Notes: generated by a model from the letters alone, not told the origin. A DNA stretch of 11,627 nucleotides from Armatimonadota bacterium (GCA_013816225.1 JACDEQ010000044.1:1-11627), one strand, 5' to 3'; positions 1 through 6,962 are shown, counted from the stretch's first letter. Numbers and translations are program-made.

Positions 1-51
1 GCCGACCTCATCGCGTCTGCCATTCTGGAATCGGCCGGATACCCTATCTAA
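1..51 (+). CDS. C-terminal end of an unidentified protein (partial, cut by left edge)
   Basis: Frame 1 is open from the first base and ends with TAA at 49-51. It gives 16 residues (ADLIASAILESAGYPI) that look like a normal soluble-protein C-terminus. Too little remains to name a family. The stop overlaps the last codons of the convergent minus-strand membrane gene by 8 nt. The competing reading is a minus-strand start at position 23 running off the edge (MADAMRSA...), which cannot be excluded. Confidence 0.4.
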   Translation, partial: ADLIASAILESAGYPI

Positions 52-1534
52 CGACCTGCAGGTACCAAAGCCTTATCAATACGATGAGTAACCCCACGGC
101 AACGATCAGGGGCAGGATCCCTGCCTGCGGATGAAGCCGAGTGTCCCGCCGATCTTCGTCGGGAGCAGCGTCATCTAAGGGTTCCTCGGCAGCTTCCTCT
201 TCGGCGACAGCCAGGCCCTCCAGCACGGGGTCTCCCGGGCGCCCGCGGCGCCACGAGTAGATAAGAACTCCCAATTCGGCGGCCAGGGCTATCGTGAGCG
301 CTCCGCCCGCTGAGACCACGCCGGCGATTCCCGTGACAACCGTCAGGAAGAGGAGTCCCGCGACAAAGCCCATCGAAACGATGACCGCCGCGAACCTTGC
401 CATCGTCAGGTGGTGTGCGGTGAGCATGCCCCGCACATAGGATTGTAAAGCGCCAATCAGCGGCGTTAAGCCACCCGCAATAAACGCGAGGTGCGCTACC
501 CCCGCCACATCCCTCTCCGCCCTCAGCACCCTGGCGAAAAACCAGATATCCAGTCGGCTGAACGCCACGAGGAACAACAAGCCGCTCGTCGCCACGCCGA
601 TGTTGAGCGAAAACTGGCGGAGCTTCAGGGCGGACGCGTTGTCCCGATAAAGCGTGATAACAACCTCGGGGAGGGCGAACACGATGGTGCGGTGCAGCCA
701 AAGAAGCGACTGGGCGACCTGCCAACCCGCCAGGGCGAGCACCGAGTTAGGCGCCCTTGCCAGAGCAGCCCCGACGACCGGAGCGCCCAGCATCATAACC
801 GCCGTCGTGGCGGTCAACGGCAGGTGGAACCGAAGCAATTGTGGGAGCGTCAGGCCACCCGGGCTTGTGCCCTCGGCTTCCAGCTCCAGCATACGGACCG
901 CGTCCATCGCCGCGAAGTGCACATAGACGGCCTCCGCCGCCACGGAACACATGAGGGCGATCGCCGCGATCGAGATGCTGGGCAGCCCCGTGTGTTTGTA
1001 AAGAGAGAGGGCGGAGACCGCCATTGTCGAGAGCCGCACGAGCGTGCCGTAGCCCACGCGCTTGGTCATGCCGTGGCGGATCATCACGCCCTGCAGAAAC
1101 CGCCTCCAGCCGATGAACGCGCTCCACAAGACCATGATCCGGAAGCCGTCCCTCGCCGCTTCCGCGACTCCGGGCGGAATGCCCATGATCGATTCCGTGA
1201 TGAAGCCGTAGATCGGTGTCCACGCTACGATGAAATGAACCGCGGTGACGACGCTAATCACCCCAAGAGCGAACCGCTGAAGGGTAAGGAAATCCTGGTA
1301 GTTCTTGGAGAGGGTCGTGGAGGTCGAGAGCAGGTCGATCACCGGGCTCTCGATCCAAAGGGCCAGCCCCATCATGATAAAGAAGGCGGCCGTGCTAACT
1401 TCCGCTCCCGGCAGTCGCGAAAGGACGCCGATCGCGATCGGCGATTCGAGCGCCATGAACAACCAGGAGAGCGCGAGGGGATAATAGAACCGCAGAATCT
1501 CGGAGCTTCTTAGTGCCGGCGCTTCCGCTGTCAC
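44..1534 (-). CDS. MOP-superfamily multi-pass membrane protein (MATE/ANKH-like transporter)
   Basis: This is a 496-residue polytopic membrane protein, probably a transporter; the substrate is unknown. Two halves share a recognisable repeat: RFYYPLALSW...SPIAIGVLSR near residues 15-40 and RFHLPLTATT...APVVGAALAR near 235-260. Such internal pseudosymmetry is typical of the MOP superfamily (MATE, MurJ, Wzx, ANKH). The segment around 142-168 (GWRRFLQGVMIRHG...VGYGTLVRL) resembles the ANKH/MATE-like branch to my eye, but that is a family impression, not a proof. An acidic linker (about 444-468) precedes one extra hydrophobic helix (about 473-493), which is unusual. The start is GTG with no clear SD. 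The gene begins 12 nt after the MFS gene stop, in the same frame, so the two are probably co-transcribed and translationally coupled. MATE exporter or lipid-linked flippase are alternatives. Confidence 0.75.
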   Translation of the reverse strand: MTAEAPALRSSEILRFYYPLALSWLFMALESPIAIGVLSRLPGAEVSTAAFFIMMGLALWIESPVIDLLSTSTTLSKNYQDFLTLQRFALGVISVVTAVHFIVAWTPIYGFITESIMGIPPGVAEAARDGFRIMVLWSAFIGWRRFLQGVMIRHGMTKRVGYGTLVRLSTMAVSALSLYKHTGLPSISIAAIALMCSVAAEAVYVHFAAMDAVRMLELEAEGTSPGGLTLPQLLRFHLPLTATTAVMMLGAPVVGAALARAPNSVLALAGWQVAQSLLWLHRTIVFALPEVVITLYRDNASALKLRQFSLNIGVATSGLLFLVAFSRLDIWFFARVLRAERDVAGVAHLAFIAGGLTPLIGALQSYVRGMLTAHHLTMARFAAVIVSMGFVAGLLFLTVVTGIAGVVSAGGALTIALAAELGVLIYSWRRGRPGDPVLEGLAVAEEEAAEEPLDDAAPDEDRRDTRLHPQAGILPLIVAVGLLIVLIRLWYLQVVR

Positions 1535-1546
1535 CCGGAGATGATA

Positions 1547-2908
1547 CTACGTGCTTCCACGAACCTGTCTTATCAAAATGATTCCGACCGCGAAGGCGAC
1601 GGTCGCGAACATGAACGTGAGGGTATAGCCGAGGTTCGGCCCCATCTTGTTTCCGGCGTCCACCGCGCGGCCTGCCAAACCGCTGATGATCTGCGGGGCG
1701 GCTATGCAGCTTTGCCAGATACCCATGTTTTTCGCGAGGCCACCGCCCGGCATCACGTCGGAAGCCAGCGCCCAGTCGGCGCTTTGGTACGCCCCGTAGC
1801 CGACCGCGAACGGGATCGCGAGGACGACGATGTAAGAGAAATTGTGGAGCAGCGCGAACGGAAATAGGGGTAGCGACATCAATGCGCCCGCAACGTAGAT
1901 CACTTTCTTCCTCCCGACTTTGTCGGCCACGCGCCCACCGACGACGGCGGCCACTGCCCCGATAAACGAGATCAGTAGCAGCAGGATGAAGACCGCCCTA
2001 AACGAAGCCGCCTCCAAAGCCGCCCGGTCCAACACGGCGGAGACCCCGGCGGAAACCGCCGAAGCTGCCTCTACCGAAGCCGTCGCCGCCGAAACTATAT
2101 ACGCAGCAGCTGATGAGGCCGCGGTACCCATATCACCCGCGCCAACCGGAGCGACATCAAAACCGAAGAACTTGAACTCACCAACAGCGTCTGCAAGAAA
2201 ATACTGGAGGTAGTTGTAAATCAGATAGAAGCCGACCATATTCAGGAAGCGCGTGAACCATACCCACCGAAAGTCGTGGTCTCGGAACGGCGCTATCCAT
2301 GCCTCGGCGAGGTTTGTTTGCGCCGGAGGTTCTCGCTCCGGGTTTTCGCGCACGGTTCCGAGTGTGATCAAGGCGCAGGTGATGTTGACCACGCCGATCA
2401 GGATGTAGATCGAAGCGAGGTCTCCTAAGACGAAGGCGCCAATACCGCCTACGATCTGAGCCGAAAGGAGCAGCAACGACATGATGCCGCTCGCGCTTCC
2501 CCGCTGCTCCTTTGGTACAAGCCCAGGAATGAGCGCGGCATAGGGCCCTTGTGCAACGTCGTCGCTAATCTGAAGAAGCAAATATCCGGCCACGAGCACC
2601 CAGAACGAGGGCGCCTGGCTGAGCACGAAAAGCGCGATCACCGTGCCCGCGCAGCCGATCGCCATGAACGGGCGCCATTTTCCGAGCCGGTCGGCGAGCC
2701 TGCCGAAGATCGCCGGGCCGAAAAGGGCCCAGGCCGCGCCGACCATGACAACCGTTCCCCAAGCGGTGCTCTTTTCGCCACCCGGAACCATCCCGGCGAC
2801 CTGCTTGGACAGGACAGCCGAGAGCAGGATGAACCATTTGAGGTTGGTGGCGAACCAATACGCCGACAACCCGAACTGCCAACCCAGAGAGCGTTCCCTT
2901 AGCGCCAC
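1547..2908 (-). CDS. MFS transporter (SLC45/GPH-like)
   Basis: This 453-residue protein fits a 12-helix major facilitator in the inner membrane. Loop motif A occurs in both halves: FGRLADRLGKWRP near residues 68-80 and GGRVADKVGRKK near 324-335. The stretch QGPYAALIPGLVPKEQRGSASG (about 120-141) resembles bacterial sugar/SLC45-type MFS proteins, so a sugar or glycoside is a possible substrate by family analogy only. A low-complexity Ala/Ser/Val-rich insert (about 255-302) lies in the loop between predicted helices 7 and 8, on the outer face. The start is GTG at 2908 with no SD, but a TAAACT hexamer lies 8 nt upstream, so leaderless initiation is plausible. It is the first gene of a two-gene minus-strand unit with the MOP protein. 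Confidence 0.88.
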   Translation of the reverse strand: MALRERSLGWQFGLSAYWFATNLKWFILLSAVLSKQVAGMVPGGEKSTAWGTVVMVGAAWALFGPAIFGRLADRLGKWRPFMAIGCAGTVIALFVLSQAPSFWVLVAGYLLLQISDDVAQGPYAALIPGLVPKEQRGSASGIMSLLLLSAQIVGGIGAFVLGDLASIYILIGVVNITCALITLGTVRENPEREPPAQTNLAEAWIAPFRDHDFRWVWFTRFLNMVGFYLIYNYLQYFLADAVGEFKFFGFDVAPVGAGDMGTAASSAAAYIVSAATASVEAASAVSAGVSAVLDRAALEAASFRAVFILLLLISFIGAVAAVVGGRVADKVGRKKVIYVAGALMSLPLFPFALLHNFSYIVVLAIPFAVGYGAYQSADWALASDVMPGGGLAKNMGIWQSCIAAPQIISGLAGRAVDAGNKMGPNLGYTLTFMFATVAFAVGIILIRQVRGST

Positions 2909-2916
2909 GTCGCGCT

Positions 2917-2922
2917 AGTTTA
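2917..2922 (-). promoter_or_regulatory. -10-like hexamer TAAACT before the MFS gene
   Basis: On the minus strand TAAACT ends 8 nt before the GTG start at 2908. No SD lies between, and transcription starting about 7-9 nt after the hexamer would give an mRNA beginning at or next to the start codon. No convincing -35 was seen. Confidence 0.35.
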
Positions 2923-2944
2923 GCCCCTATGACTGGTGGGGCTG

Positions 2945-2971
2945 ATAGGACATATAGGACTTATAGGACTT
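2945..2971. repeat. 9-bp tandem repeat, three units of ATAGGACNT
   Basis: Three contiguous units ATAGGACAT, ATAGGACTT, ATAGGACTT lie in the divergent spacer between the MFS gene and the rpsB promoter. They could be a simple-sequence tract or a set of phased protein-binding sites; the sequence alone does not tell. Confidence 0.7.
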
Positions 2972-3005
2972 GTGGGCGCCTCGGCCAGTCGCCGGTCGAT
3001 AAGGG

Positions 3006-3011
3006 TAAAAT
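3006..3011 (+). promoter_or_regulatory. Putative -10 (TAAAAT) of the rpsB-tsf-pyrH operon
   Basis: TAAAAT matches the sigma-70 -10 consensus at five of six bases and is the best candidate in the spacer. It implies a transcript start near 3018 and a leader of about 70 nt before rpsB. No good -35 is visible at 16-18 bp spacing. Confidence 0.45.
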
Positions 3012-3035
3012 GAGCACATCACACACGGCGCGGCC

Positions 3036-3080
3036 CCTTGGGTGCTAAGCATCACGGCCCGCCGGAGGAATAACCCAAGG
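3036..3080 (+). promoter_or_regulatory. rpsB leader hairpin that covers the ribosome-binding site
   Basis: CCTTGGGT at 3036-3043 is a perfect 8-nt complement of ACCCAAGG at 3073-3080, with a 29-nt loop. The 3' arm contains the first four bases of the rpsB SD AAGGAG (3077-3082), which sits 5 nt before ATG 3088. The loop carries a second purine-rich SD-like GGAGGA at 3064-3069. This architecture would allow control of S2 translation. Ribosomal protein S2 is known to repress its own operon through the 5' leader in enterobacteria; that this leader does the same is inference. Confidence 0.5.
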
Positions 3081-3087
3081 AGAATAC

Positions 3088-3954
3088 ATGACCCCACTAA
3101 CTATGCGCGAGCTGCTCGAGGCAGGCGTGCACTTCGGCCACGCGACCCGCAGATGGCACCCCAAGATGAAGCGATACATCTACGGCGCTCGCAACGGCAT
3201 CTACATTATCGATCTGCACCAGACGATCAAGCTTTTCGAGAAGGCCCTCGAAGCGGTGCGCGAGAACGTCGAGAACGGTGGCAACGTGATGTTCGTCGGC
3301 ACCAAGAAGCAGGCCGCGGGCGTGATCAAGGAGATGGCCAACAAGTGCCGAATGCCCTACGTCGCCGAGCGGTGGATGGGCGGGTTGCTGACCAACTGGA
3401 AGACCATGCAGGGCCGCGTCGGACGCCTGAAAGAACTCGACCGTATGGCAGATGAGGGCTACTTCCAGCGCCTCCCAAAGATCGAGGCCTTGATGCGCGA
3501 ACAAGAGCGCGAGAGGCTGCATCGGTTCTTCGATGGCGTGAAGGACATGAGCGGCATGCCCACGATGATGTATGTAGTGGACGTAAAGGCCGAGGCGATA
3601 GCCGTGGCTGAAGCGCGCATTCTGGGTATCCCTGTCGTCGCCATCGTAGATACGAATTGCGATCCCGATGAAGCCGACTACATCATTCCGGGCAATGATG
3701 ATGCCATCCGATCCGTGCGGCTAATTACGGGCAAGATCGCCGATCTGGTGACCGAGCTCCGCCCGATCGAGGATGTCGCAGGTGAAGTCGAGCCTATCGA
3801 GGCTGTCGAGGGTGTCGAAGAGGAAGCCGAAGCAGTGCCTCTGGGCGAAGTCGAGCTGGAAATGCTAAGAGCCTACTCGCTCGATGACGACGACCTGGTG
3901 GAAGGCGGCGGACGCCGCAAGCGCGCCCGAACAGCAGTGGTCGAGGACGAATGA
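3088..3954 (+). CDS. rpsB: 30S ribosomal protein S2
   Basis: S2 is a small-subunit ribosomal protein that binds near the neck of the 30S subunit and is needed for S1 docking. The N-terminus TMRELLEAGVHFGH...RWHPKM is the classic S2 signature (residues 5-27). Further hallmarks are NGIYIIDLHQT (36-46), FVGTKKQA (70-77), ERWMGGLLTNWKT (95-107) and the second signature VVAIVDTNCDPD (about 184-195). The core ends near residue 228. About 60 extra residues follow, strongly acidic (many Glu/Val) with a basic patch GGGRRKRAR just before the end, so the protein (288 aa) is longer than the usual 230-260. The start has an excellent AAGGAG SD 5 nt upstream. It is the first gene of the operon; its TGA stop overlaps the outermost tsf start as ATGA. 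Confidence 0.98.
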   Translation: MTPLTMRELLEAGVHFGHATRRWHPKMKRYIYGARNGIYIIDLHQTIKLFEKALEAVRENVENGGNVMFVGTKKQAAGVIKEMANKCRMPYVAERWMGGLLTNWKTMQGRVGRLKELDRMADEGYFQRLPKIEALMREQERERLHRFFDGVKDMSGMPTMMYVVDVKAEAIAVAEARILGIPVVAIVDTNCDPDEADYIIPGNDDAIRSVRLITGKIADLVTELRPIEDVAGEVEPIEAVEGVEEEAEAVPLGEVELEMLRAYSLDDDDLVEGGGRRKRARTAVVEDE

Positions 3955-4823
3955 ACAATATGGATATCACAGCAGCATTAGTTAAGAGACTTAGAGACGA
4001 GACCGACGCTCCTTTGATGGAAGGCAAGCGCGCCCTTCAGCAGGCTGCCGAGGAGATCGGCGCCGGCGCGGCCGAGGACGCCGTCTGTGCTCGCGCCAAG
4101 GACATCCTGCGCGAAAGCGGAAAGTCGCACGCGGGCAAGCGCGCCGACCGGACGGTGAGCCAAGGCGTTATCGCGGTCTCGCGCTCGGGCAACGCGGCAG
4201 CCGCTGTGACGCTCCTTTGCGAGACCGACTTCGTCGCCAGGAACGAGGACTTCCAAGCCCTTGCCCAGAAGTTGGCGGACGCTTTCGCCAAAAGCGACCC
4301 AGGCACGGACCCGCTGACGGCAAGCGTCGACGGCAAGCCCGTGCAGGAACTGATCGAAGAAGCTGTTGCCAAGATTCGCGAGAATATCCAGCTTGGCGGC
4401 GTCAAGCGCGTCGAAGGTGAGAGCATCGGCGTGTACCTGCATCACGACAAGATGAAGGCGGCCCTGGTCTCGGCGAGCGGTGGCAACGGCACGGCACAGG
4501 ACATCGCAAACAAGGTCGGCACGCAGGTCGTCGCCCTGTCGCCCGAGTACATCAGCAAGGATCAGGTGGACGCGGAGCGGCTTGCCAAGGAAATCGACGT
4601 CGAGAAGCAGCGCGCGATCGAGAGCGGCAAGCCCGCCGAGATGGCCGAGAAGATCGCCCAAGGCCGCGTCAACAAGGAGTTCCTCCAGCAGGTCGTTCTG
4701 CTGGAGCAGCCGTGGTACGCGGACCTCAGCAAGAAGGTCGGCGAGATGATCGGCGAAGTGAAGATACATAGAATGGTTCGCCTCGAGACCGGCAAGACCC
4801 CGGTCGACACCAGCGTTGGATAG
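3951..4823 (+). CDS. tsf: Translation elongation factor Ts
   Basis: EF-Ts is the cytosolic nucleotide-exchange factor that releases GDP from EF-Tu. The N-terminal UBA-like helix reads ITAALVKRLRDETDAPLMEG (residues 5-24); the usual TGAGMMDCKKAL is replaced by TDAPLMEGKRAL, so it is diverged but aligned. The EF-Tu-contacting motif TDFVARNEDF lies near residues 91-100. Two dimerisation-type subdomains follow, ending in VGEMIGEVKIHRMVRLETG. The length (290 aa) is normal for a bacterial EF-Ts. Two starts are possible: ATG 3951, which forms an ATGA overlap with rpsB, and ATG 3960 (MDITAALVK), which matches the usual family N-terminus better and sits 12 nt after GAGGA (3943-3947). Translational coupling to rpsB is likely either way. 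Confidence 0.96.
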   Translation: MNNMDITAALVKRLRDETDAPLMEGKRALQQAAEEIGAGAAEDAVCARAKDILRESGKSHAGKRADRTVSQGVIAVSRSGNAAAAVTLLCETDFVARNEDFQALAQKLADAFAKSDPGTDPLTASVDGKPVQELIEEAVAKIRENIQLGGVKRVEGESIGVYLHHDKMKAALVSASGGNGTAQDIANKVGTQVVALSPEYISKDQVDAERLAKEIDVEKQRAIESGKPAEMAEKIAQGRVNKEFLQQVVLLEQPWYADLSKKVGEMIGEVKIHRMVRLETGKTPVDTSVG

Positions 4824-5541
4824 GCCCAAGCTAAGCCGAATCCTGCTCAAGCTCTCCGGCGAAGCCTTTGCCGGAGAGGAACGCTTCGGCCTCGACGCCC
4901 AGACCGTCAACTACATTGCGCAGGAAGTGGCGAAGCTCCACGAGGCTGGAGTCGAGACGGCCATTGTCGTGGGCGGCGGCAACCTCATCCGCGGCGAGAG
5001 CTTTAGCAAGGAGGGCGGGATCGACCAATCGGTCGCCGACCAGATGGGAATGCTGGGCACCATCGTGAACTCGCTCGCCCTGCAGGAAGCCATCGAAAAG
5101 ATCGGCCCGAAGACGCGTGTCATGAGCGCCGTCACGATCCACGCCGTTTGTGAGCCGTTCATCCGACGCCGAGCCATCCGGCATTTGGAGAAGAAGCGCG
5201 TGGTTGTGCTCGCCGCCGGCACCGGCAGCCCGTTTTTCACAACCGACACCGCCGCCGCCCTCCGCGCTCTGGAGCTCGGCTGCGACGCGATCGTCAAGGC
5301 CACTCAGGTCGACGGAGTCTACGACGCCGATCCCAAGAAGCAAGACGGCGCGAAGAAATACGAGACCCTGACTTTCGAAGACGCGATCTCGCGCCAACTC
5401 GGCGTCATGGATCAGACCGCCTTCACGATGTGCCGCGAGCACAACATGCCGGTGATCGTCCTAAGCATCCACGAGCCCGGCGCTATCGCCGCAGCCGCCC
5501 GAGGCGAGCCCGTCGGCACTCTGGTCTCCGGCTTAGTGTAG
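4816..5541 (+). CDS. pyrH: UMP kinase (uridylate kinase)
   Basis: PyrH phosphorylates UMP to UDP with ATP and is the feedback-regulated entry to pyrimidine nucleotide pools; bacterial forms are cytosolic hexamers of the amino-acid-kinase fold. Visible motifs are LLKLSGEAFAG (residues 10-20, phosphate binding), IVVGGGNLIRG (50-60), ADQMGMLGTIVNSLALQ (74-90), GTGSPFFTTDTAAALRA (135-151) and KATQVDGVYDADPKK (161-175). The length of 241 aa is typical. The start is TTG at 4816, inside the end of tsf (8-nt overlap). No ATG or GTG occurs near the correct position, and this start puts the phosphate-binding motif at the usual distance from the N-terminus. The lack of a strong SD suggests coupling to tsf termination. 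No clear terminator follows; the next gene converges 61 nt away. Confidence 0.97.
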   Translation: MDRPKLSRILLKLSGEAFAGEERFGLDAQTVNYIAQEVAKLHEAGVETAIVVGGGNLIRGESFSKEGGIDQSVADQMGMLGTIVNSLALQEAIEKIGPKTRVMSAVTIHAVCEPFIRRRAIRHLEKKRVVVLAAGTGSPFFTTDTAAALRALELGCDAIVKATQVDGVYDADPKKQDGAKKYETLTFEDAISRQLGVMDQTAFTMCREHNMPVIVLSIHEPGAIAAAARGEPVGTLVSGLV

Positions 5542-5602
5542 CTTCGCGATCTTGGTGCTGACGGAAGCCATCGAGTGGTTATCCAGGGCGCCAGCCGCAT
5601 GG

Positions 5603-5986
5603 TCAGGCGGCCCCGCCGGGCTCCTCATCCTCAGGCTCAGCGGGCACGAATCCTCTGCGGCGCAAGTCCTCTTGCACCAGGTTCGCTACCGGCACTCCGG
5701 TTCGCTGCGACTCCGCCTCTAGTTTCCGCAAGTTCGGCATGCAAACGGCAGCCCTGCCGCTCATCAACGCCGTCGGCAGTAATAATGAAAGCGGAAGTGC
5801 CAGCAGGACAAAGAGATTGGAGAACGGCAGGAAGGCGACAACACCTGACGTTAGTAGCATCGCCCAGCCCGCCACATGCATCATCCACCGAACGCCGCCG
5901 TCATGGCTTCTTGTGAGCAGTAACCCGACGCCGAACAACGCGACCAACCCTAATACGATCCAGCCAATGACCGAAAAGATGTCCAC
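5603..5986 (-). CDS. Small three-helix membrane protein of unknown function
   Basis: This 127-residue protein matches no family I recognise. Three hydrophobic segments are visible at about residues 5-24, 34-53 and 56-76, followed by a soluble tail. The tail contains NLRKLEAESQRTGVPVANLV, an amphipathic region faintly like a ribbon-helix-helix segment, and ends in an acidic Pro/Glu-rich stretch. The start is GTG at 5986, supported by a strong GGAGG SD at 5995-5999 with 8-nt spacing. That SD directly follows the TGA (6005-6003) closing the frame of the upstream minus-strand ORF, so the two look like one small operon. Its position between pyrH and frr, on the opposite strand, interrupts a normally contiguous order. 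Confidence 0.72.
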   Translation of the reverse strand: MDIFSVIGWIVLGLVALFGVGLLLTRSHDGGVRWMMHVAGWAMLLTSGVVAFLPFSNLFVLLALPLSLLLPTALMSGRAAVCMPNLRKLEAESQRTGVPVANLVQEDLRRRGFVPAEPEDEEPGGAA

Positions 5987-6002
5987 TGGGCCATCCTCCC
6001 CC

Positions 6003-6269
6003 TCAGATTCCGCTTTGACCGATGTAGACCTTCAGCATCGGCCGGTGGGGCTTGCCAGGGATCCTGGGCATGGGAGTGGTTTACATCAAGCCGCCGGGAC
6101 GATCCATCAGGCGCCCCCAACAATGCAACTGGATGCCGTCCGCTTTTACTTTGCTCTTGAGCTCGGCGATCTGCTCGACGCCCGCGCTTCCCGTGATCTG
6201 AACCTGTGCGGCGTGGTCGTTCGGATCGGTGATCAGTTGTTCTCGAATTAGGGCGTACCTGAGAGACAT
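6003..6269 (-). pseudogene. Small ORF of unknown function split by an in-frame TAA
   Basis: From ATG 6269 the frame reads MSLRYALIREQLITDPNDHA... for 62 residues and meets TAA at 6083-6081. The same frame then stays open for 25 more codons (TTPMPRIPGKPHRPMLKVYI...) to TGA at 6005-6003. That second stop overlaps the SD of the next minus-strand gene, as expected if the whole 88-codon frame was once a single upstream partner. It is either an intact 62-aa gene (6269-6081), a recent nonsense pseudogene, or two tiny ORFs (a second ATG lies at 6071). No SD precedes ATG 6269. No function can be assigned. Minus-strand extension above 6269 towards 6410 would run into the frr leader and start and is less likely. 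Confidence 0.4.
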
Positions 6270-6310
6270 GATTTGCTTGTTACTCGGGGGCCATTTAGCG
6301 CACTCCCGAA

Positions 6311-6340
6311 CAATACTTCTCCAAGATGTGCTAAGTATTG
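6311..6340 (+). promoter_or_regulatory. Inverted repeat in the frr leader, abutting its SD
   Basis: CAATACTT (6311-6318) and AAGTATTG (6333-6340) are perfect 8-bp complements with a 14-nt loop. The 3' arm ends exactly where the frr SD GGGAG (6341-6345) begins. The loop starts with CTCC (6319-6322), which could alternatively pair with GGAG of the SD and hide it, giving two exclusive folds. It may be a DNA operator or a translational control hairpin. Confidence 0.5.
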
Positions 6341-6350
6341 GGGAGCCACC

Positions 6351-6905
6351 ATGAAAGACTTTGTGAACGATGCGAGGGACAGAATGAGCCACGCCGTGGA
6401 GGCGGCTCATCGCGATTTTCAGACCATGCGGACCGGGCGCGCCAGTCCCGCTATGCTCGACCGGATCGAAGTGGAGGCATACGGCGCGCCCGTGCCGATC
6501 AACCAGCTCGCGAACATCAGCGTCCCCGAACCCCGGCAGTTGCTGATCCAGCCGTTCGATAAGAGCCTAACGCAAAGCATCGAGCGCGCGATCCAGAAGA
6601 GCGACCTGGGCATCAACCCGATCACCGACGGCCATGGCATCCGCCTCACGATTCCGCAGATGACCGAGGAGCGCCGGAAGGAAATGGTGAAGCAGGTTCA
6701 TGCTAGGGCGGAGGATGGCTGCGTCGCCGTGCGCAATGTCCGCCGCGACGCGATCGACCATCTGAAGAAGTCGGAGAAAGCGAAAGAGATCAGCGAGGAC
6801 GAGCTCAAGCGCCTAGAGGTCGAGGTGCAAAAGCTGACCGACAAGTTCGTGGAAGAGATACACGTGCTGCAAAAAAAGAAGGACGCGGAGCTGATGGAAG
6901 TCTGA
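6351..6905 (+). CDS. frr: Ribosome recycling factor
   Basis: RRF acts with EF-G to split post-termination ribosomes in the cytosol. The 184-residue length matches the family (about 185). Diagnostic motifs are RTGRASP (27-33), YGAPVPINQLANISVPEPR (about 44-62), LLIQPFDKS, GINPITDGHGIRLTIPQMTEERR (about 94-116) and VRNVRRDA in the long helical domain, followed by the charged coiled-coil helix to the C-terminus. ATG 6351 is chosen because it gives the standard N-terminus and has GGGGAG 5 nt upstream; an upstream in-frame ATG at 6273 would add 26 unrelated residues. frr usually follows pyrH directly; here about 0.8 kb with two opposite-strand ORFs separate them, so frr probably has its own promoter. 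Confidence 0.97.
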   Translation: MKDFVNDARDRMSHAVEAAHRDFQTMRTGRASPAMLDRIEVEAYGAPVPINQLANISVPEPRQLLIQPFDKSLTQSIERAIQKSDLGINPITDGHGIRLTIPQMTEERRKEMVKQVHARAEDGCVAVRNVRRDAIDHLKKSEKAKEISEDELKRLEVEVQKLTDKFVEEIHVLQKKKDAELMEV

Positions 6906-6956
6906 ACCGGTTTCGCGAGGCCGCTCAACCTCCAGCAGAGAGTGGCGAAAAAGCGA

Positions 6957-6962
6957 TACAAT
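6957..6962 (+). promoter_or_regulatory. -10-like hexamer TACAAT before the thioredoxin-like selenoprotein gene
   Basis: TACAAT differs from the -10 consensus by one base. It overlaps the outermost ATG (6961) and ends 7 nt before ATG 6970, so a transcript from it would begin at about the second ATG. No SD precedes either start. No clear -35. Confidence 0.4.

Noticed and set aside
1..23. Minus-strand gene start at position 23 (MADAMRSA)
   Set aside because: Only seven codons are visible, with no SD; the plus-strand reading with a TAA at 49-51 looks more natural, though neither is certain.
491..1513. Long plus-strand open frame (340 codons)
   Set aside because: It lies antisense to the membrane transporter, and its translation is Arg/His/Gln-rich without motifs, typical of a GC-rich shadow frame.
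5542..5602. Terminator between pyrH and the convergent small gene
   Set aside because: No stable GC stem followed by a T-run was found on either strand.
5739..6251. Plus-strand frame of 170 codons between pyrH and frr
   Set aside because: It has no SD and a low-complexity polar composition, and it lies opposite the membrane protein gene that has a strong SD and clear helices.
6273..6350. Upstream in-frame ATG at 6273 as the frr start
   Set aside because: It would add 26 residues not found in the family and has no SD; ATG 6351 has GGGGAG at 5 nt and the normal N-terminus.
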